Of a DNA stretch of 62,000 nt, positions 60,692 to 62,000 are shown piece after piece. Numbering within the stretch: the stretch's first letter is position 1; each line of letters begins with the position of its first letter. Under the pieces are notes generated by a model that saw only the letters and a program-made list of their open reading frames with translations, ran no database searches and was not told where the DNA came from. Both the position numbers and the translations under genes were made by a program. The DNA comes from Zygnema cylindricum. Taxonomy: Eukaryota > Streptophyta > Zygnematophyceae > Zygnematales > Zygnemataceae. The stretch covers positions 1 through 62,000 of the forward strand of contig JBBHKE010000404.1 of the NCBI GenBank assembly GCA_037447655.1, in the 5' to 3' direction.

Positions 60692-61333
60692 GATACACTC
60701 TCAAAAGCTATCAAGAATCCTGCCAAACAGCTATTCTTAAGTGCTCACCAATTCTTAAACAAACATCCAAACCTCAAAAACCTCTATCAGAATATAGAGT
60801 AGCATAAACACTGACAAATCCCAAAGTTTGAGCACAATTGACCCGAAAACACTCAATATATAAATTTTAGAAGTTTCCCAAAAACTGTCTACAGTTTTAC
60901 TACTAAGAAGTCTGGATATATAATATGTTCTGAGTCCTTAGTCTTATACTTGTGTTGAACTGGCAACACTAGTGAACTTGAGAGGTACGTCAAAACACCA
61001 AGCTACCACTAATCTGTCTAGCTACCACTGAGCTATCACTAAGCTACCACTGAGCTATCACTAAGCTACCAGTGAGTTACCCACTAAGTTACCACTGAGT
61101 TACCCACTAAGTTGACTAGAATCGTATCTATCGCAGTTTCTCTATCCTTTACAGAATCACATTAAGAATATCAGACGTTGTGTTGTTCGTACAGACCATA
61201 TCAAATATAATCATGGTAACGTTGTCCTATGTTGTAGCTTCGCTGCTCCGCTGCTGCGTTGCTGCGCTGCTCTGCTGTATAGCAGCTGCGCTGCTCCGCT
61301 GCTCTGAGACTGAAAGCTTTCCAATAGGCAACA
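60633..61333 (-). repeat. Element E 5' LTR (701 bp)
   Basis: TGTTGCC...GAACAACA on the element strand. It holds an extra copy of the GAGCTATCACTAAGCTACCA-type unit relative to the 3' LTR. The TATA-like box seen in D is mutated here (GTTTAAG). The LTR ends 59 nt after the gag ATG. Confidence 0.9.
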
Positions 61334-62000
61334 TAATTTAGGAAACAATTCTTGTAAATGCTAACACTTTGTGTAATTAAGGTAACAATTCGTATTAGCG
61401 TTAACAGTTTGTGTAAGTTAGGTAACATTTCTTGTGTTTGTTGACAATTTGTGTAAGTTAGGCAACAATTCCTGTTAGCGCTAACTGTTTGTGTAAGTCA
61501 AGTGGCAATTCGTGTTAGCTCTAACAGTTTGTGTAAGTTAGGTAACAATTCTTGTTAGCGCTAACAGTTTGTGTAATTTTGATTACAATTCCTGTTAGCG
61601 GTAACTCTTTCTGTAAGTAAGATAACAATTATTGTTATCGCTAACAGTTTTTGTAAGTTAGGTAACAACTCCTCTTAGCGCTAACTGTTTGTGTAATTTA
61701 TATAAGAATTACTATTATCGCTAACAGTTGGTGTTATTTAGATAACAATTCTTGTTAGCGCTAACTGTTTGCGTAAGTTAGCTAACAATTCTTGTTACCG
61801 CTAACTATTTATGTAAGTTAGGTGAAAATTTTTGTTAGTGCTAACAGTTGGTGTAATTGATATAACAATTCATATTAGCGCTAACACTTTGTGTAATTTA
61901 GATTACAATTATTATAGGCGACAACACTTTGTGTATGTTAGGTTATAATTCCTATTAGTGCTAACATTTTGTGTAAGTTAGGTTACAATTCTTGTTAGCG
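61334..62000. repeat. 40-bp satellite array, continuation beyond element E
   Basis: About 16-17 further monomers of the same 40-bp unit and orientation as 53381-55705, in phase once the element and its target-site duplication are removed. The array runs off the right edge, so its full length is unknown. Confidence 0.97.

Larger units (their letters stand above)
55706..61333 (-). mobile_element. Copia family-3 element E (5.63 kb) inserted in the satellite
   Basis: LTRs at 55706-56360 and 60633-61333 with satellite on both sides. The 5-bp flanks TAAGT (55701-55705) and TAATT (61334-61338) match at 4 of 5 positions. Removing the element plus one flank copy restores the normal monomer phase (GTG-TAAGT-TAGG). 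This is therefore a true integration into the array. The internal region holds gag, protease, integrase, RT and RNase H on the minus strand, all broken by several lesions. Confidence 0.93.

Overview
The window is nuclear DNA of a eukaryote, almost certainly a streptophyte (a land plant or a charophyte-grade alga). The genes are split into many short exons by AT-rich GT-AG introns of roughly 100-1000 bp. Two of the three host genes are recognisable plant orthologues (CTR9/ELF8 and a caffeoylshikimate-esterase/monoglyceride-lipase-like hydrolase), and the third resembles a plant-specific coiled-coil family. By eye the CTR9 protein looks clearly more diverged from flowering-plant CTR9 than a seed-plant copy should be, so an early-diverging lineage or alga is favoured. 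That is inference; I could not run a tree.

Left part, 1-31770 (genic). A minus-strand CTR9 gene (Paf1 complex TPR scaffold; 26 exons, 3' end beyond the left edge) and a plus-strand 17-exon coiled-coil gene are divergent and share a 1.2-kb intergenic region that carries a hAT-like MITE (14065-14525). The coiled-coil gene is convergent with a 10-exon minus-strand alpha/beta-hydrolase gene (31770-26380) across 2.65 kb of low-complexity intergenic DNA.

Middle, 31771-33900. Two further inverted-repeat elements lie upstream of the hydrolase. One is an 822-bp hAT-type MITE with perfect 19-bp terminal inverted repeats and a perfect 8-bp target-site duplication. The other is a 559-bp element with perfect 23-bp terminal inverted repeats.

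Right part, 33900-62000. This is a mosaic of Ty1/copia retrotransposons of three families, nearly all on the minus strand. From left to right: an inverted family-1 fragment; family-1 element A with a nested insertion; a family-1 RNase H scrap; a family-2 LTR plus pol/gag; a family-1 LTR plus RT/RNase H; family-3 element D; a 40-bp satellite array; family-3 element E, inserted inside the array; then the array again to the right edge. No host gene was recognised here.

The most interesting biology is in the family-3 (and family-1) copia elements. Comparing paired LTRs shows that the LTR ends inside the gag reading frame, so the gag start codon lies within the LTR. The primer-binding site abutting it matches the anticodon stem-loop of initiator tRNA-Met rather than the tRNA 3' end, i.e. 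half-tRNA priming as known for Drosophila copia and yeast Ty5. Both intact-length copies are coding-defective and share the same gag lesions, while their gag segments are almost identical, which suggests recent conversion or a common defective master.
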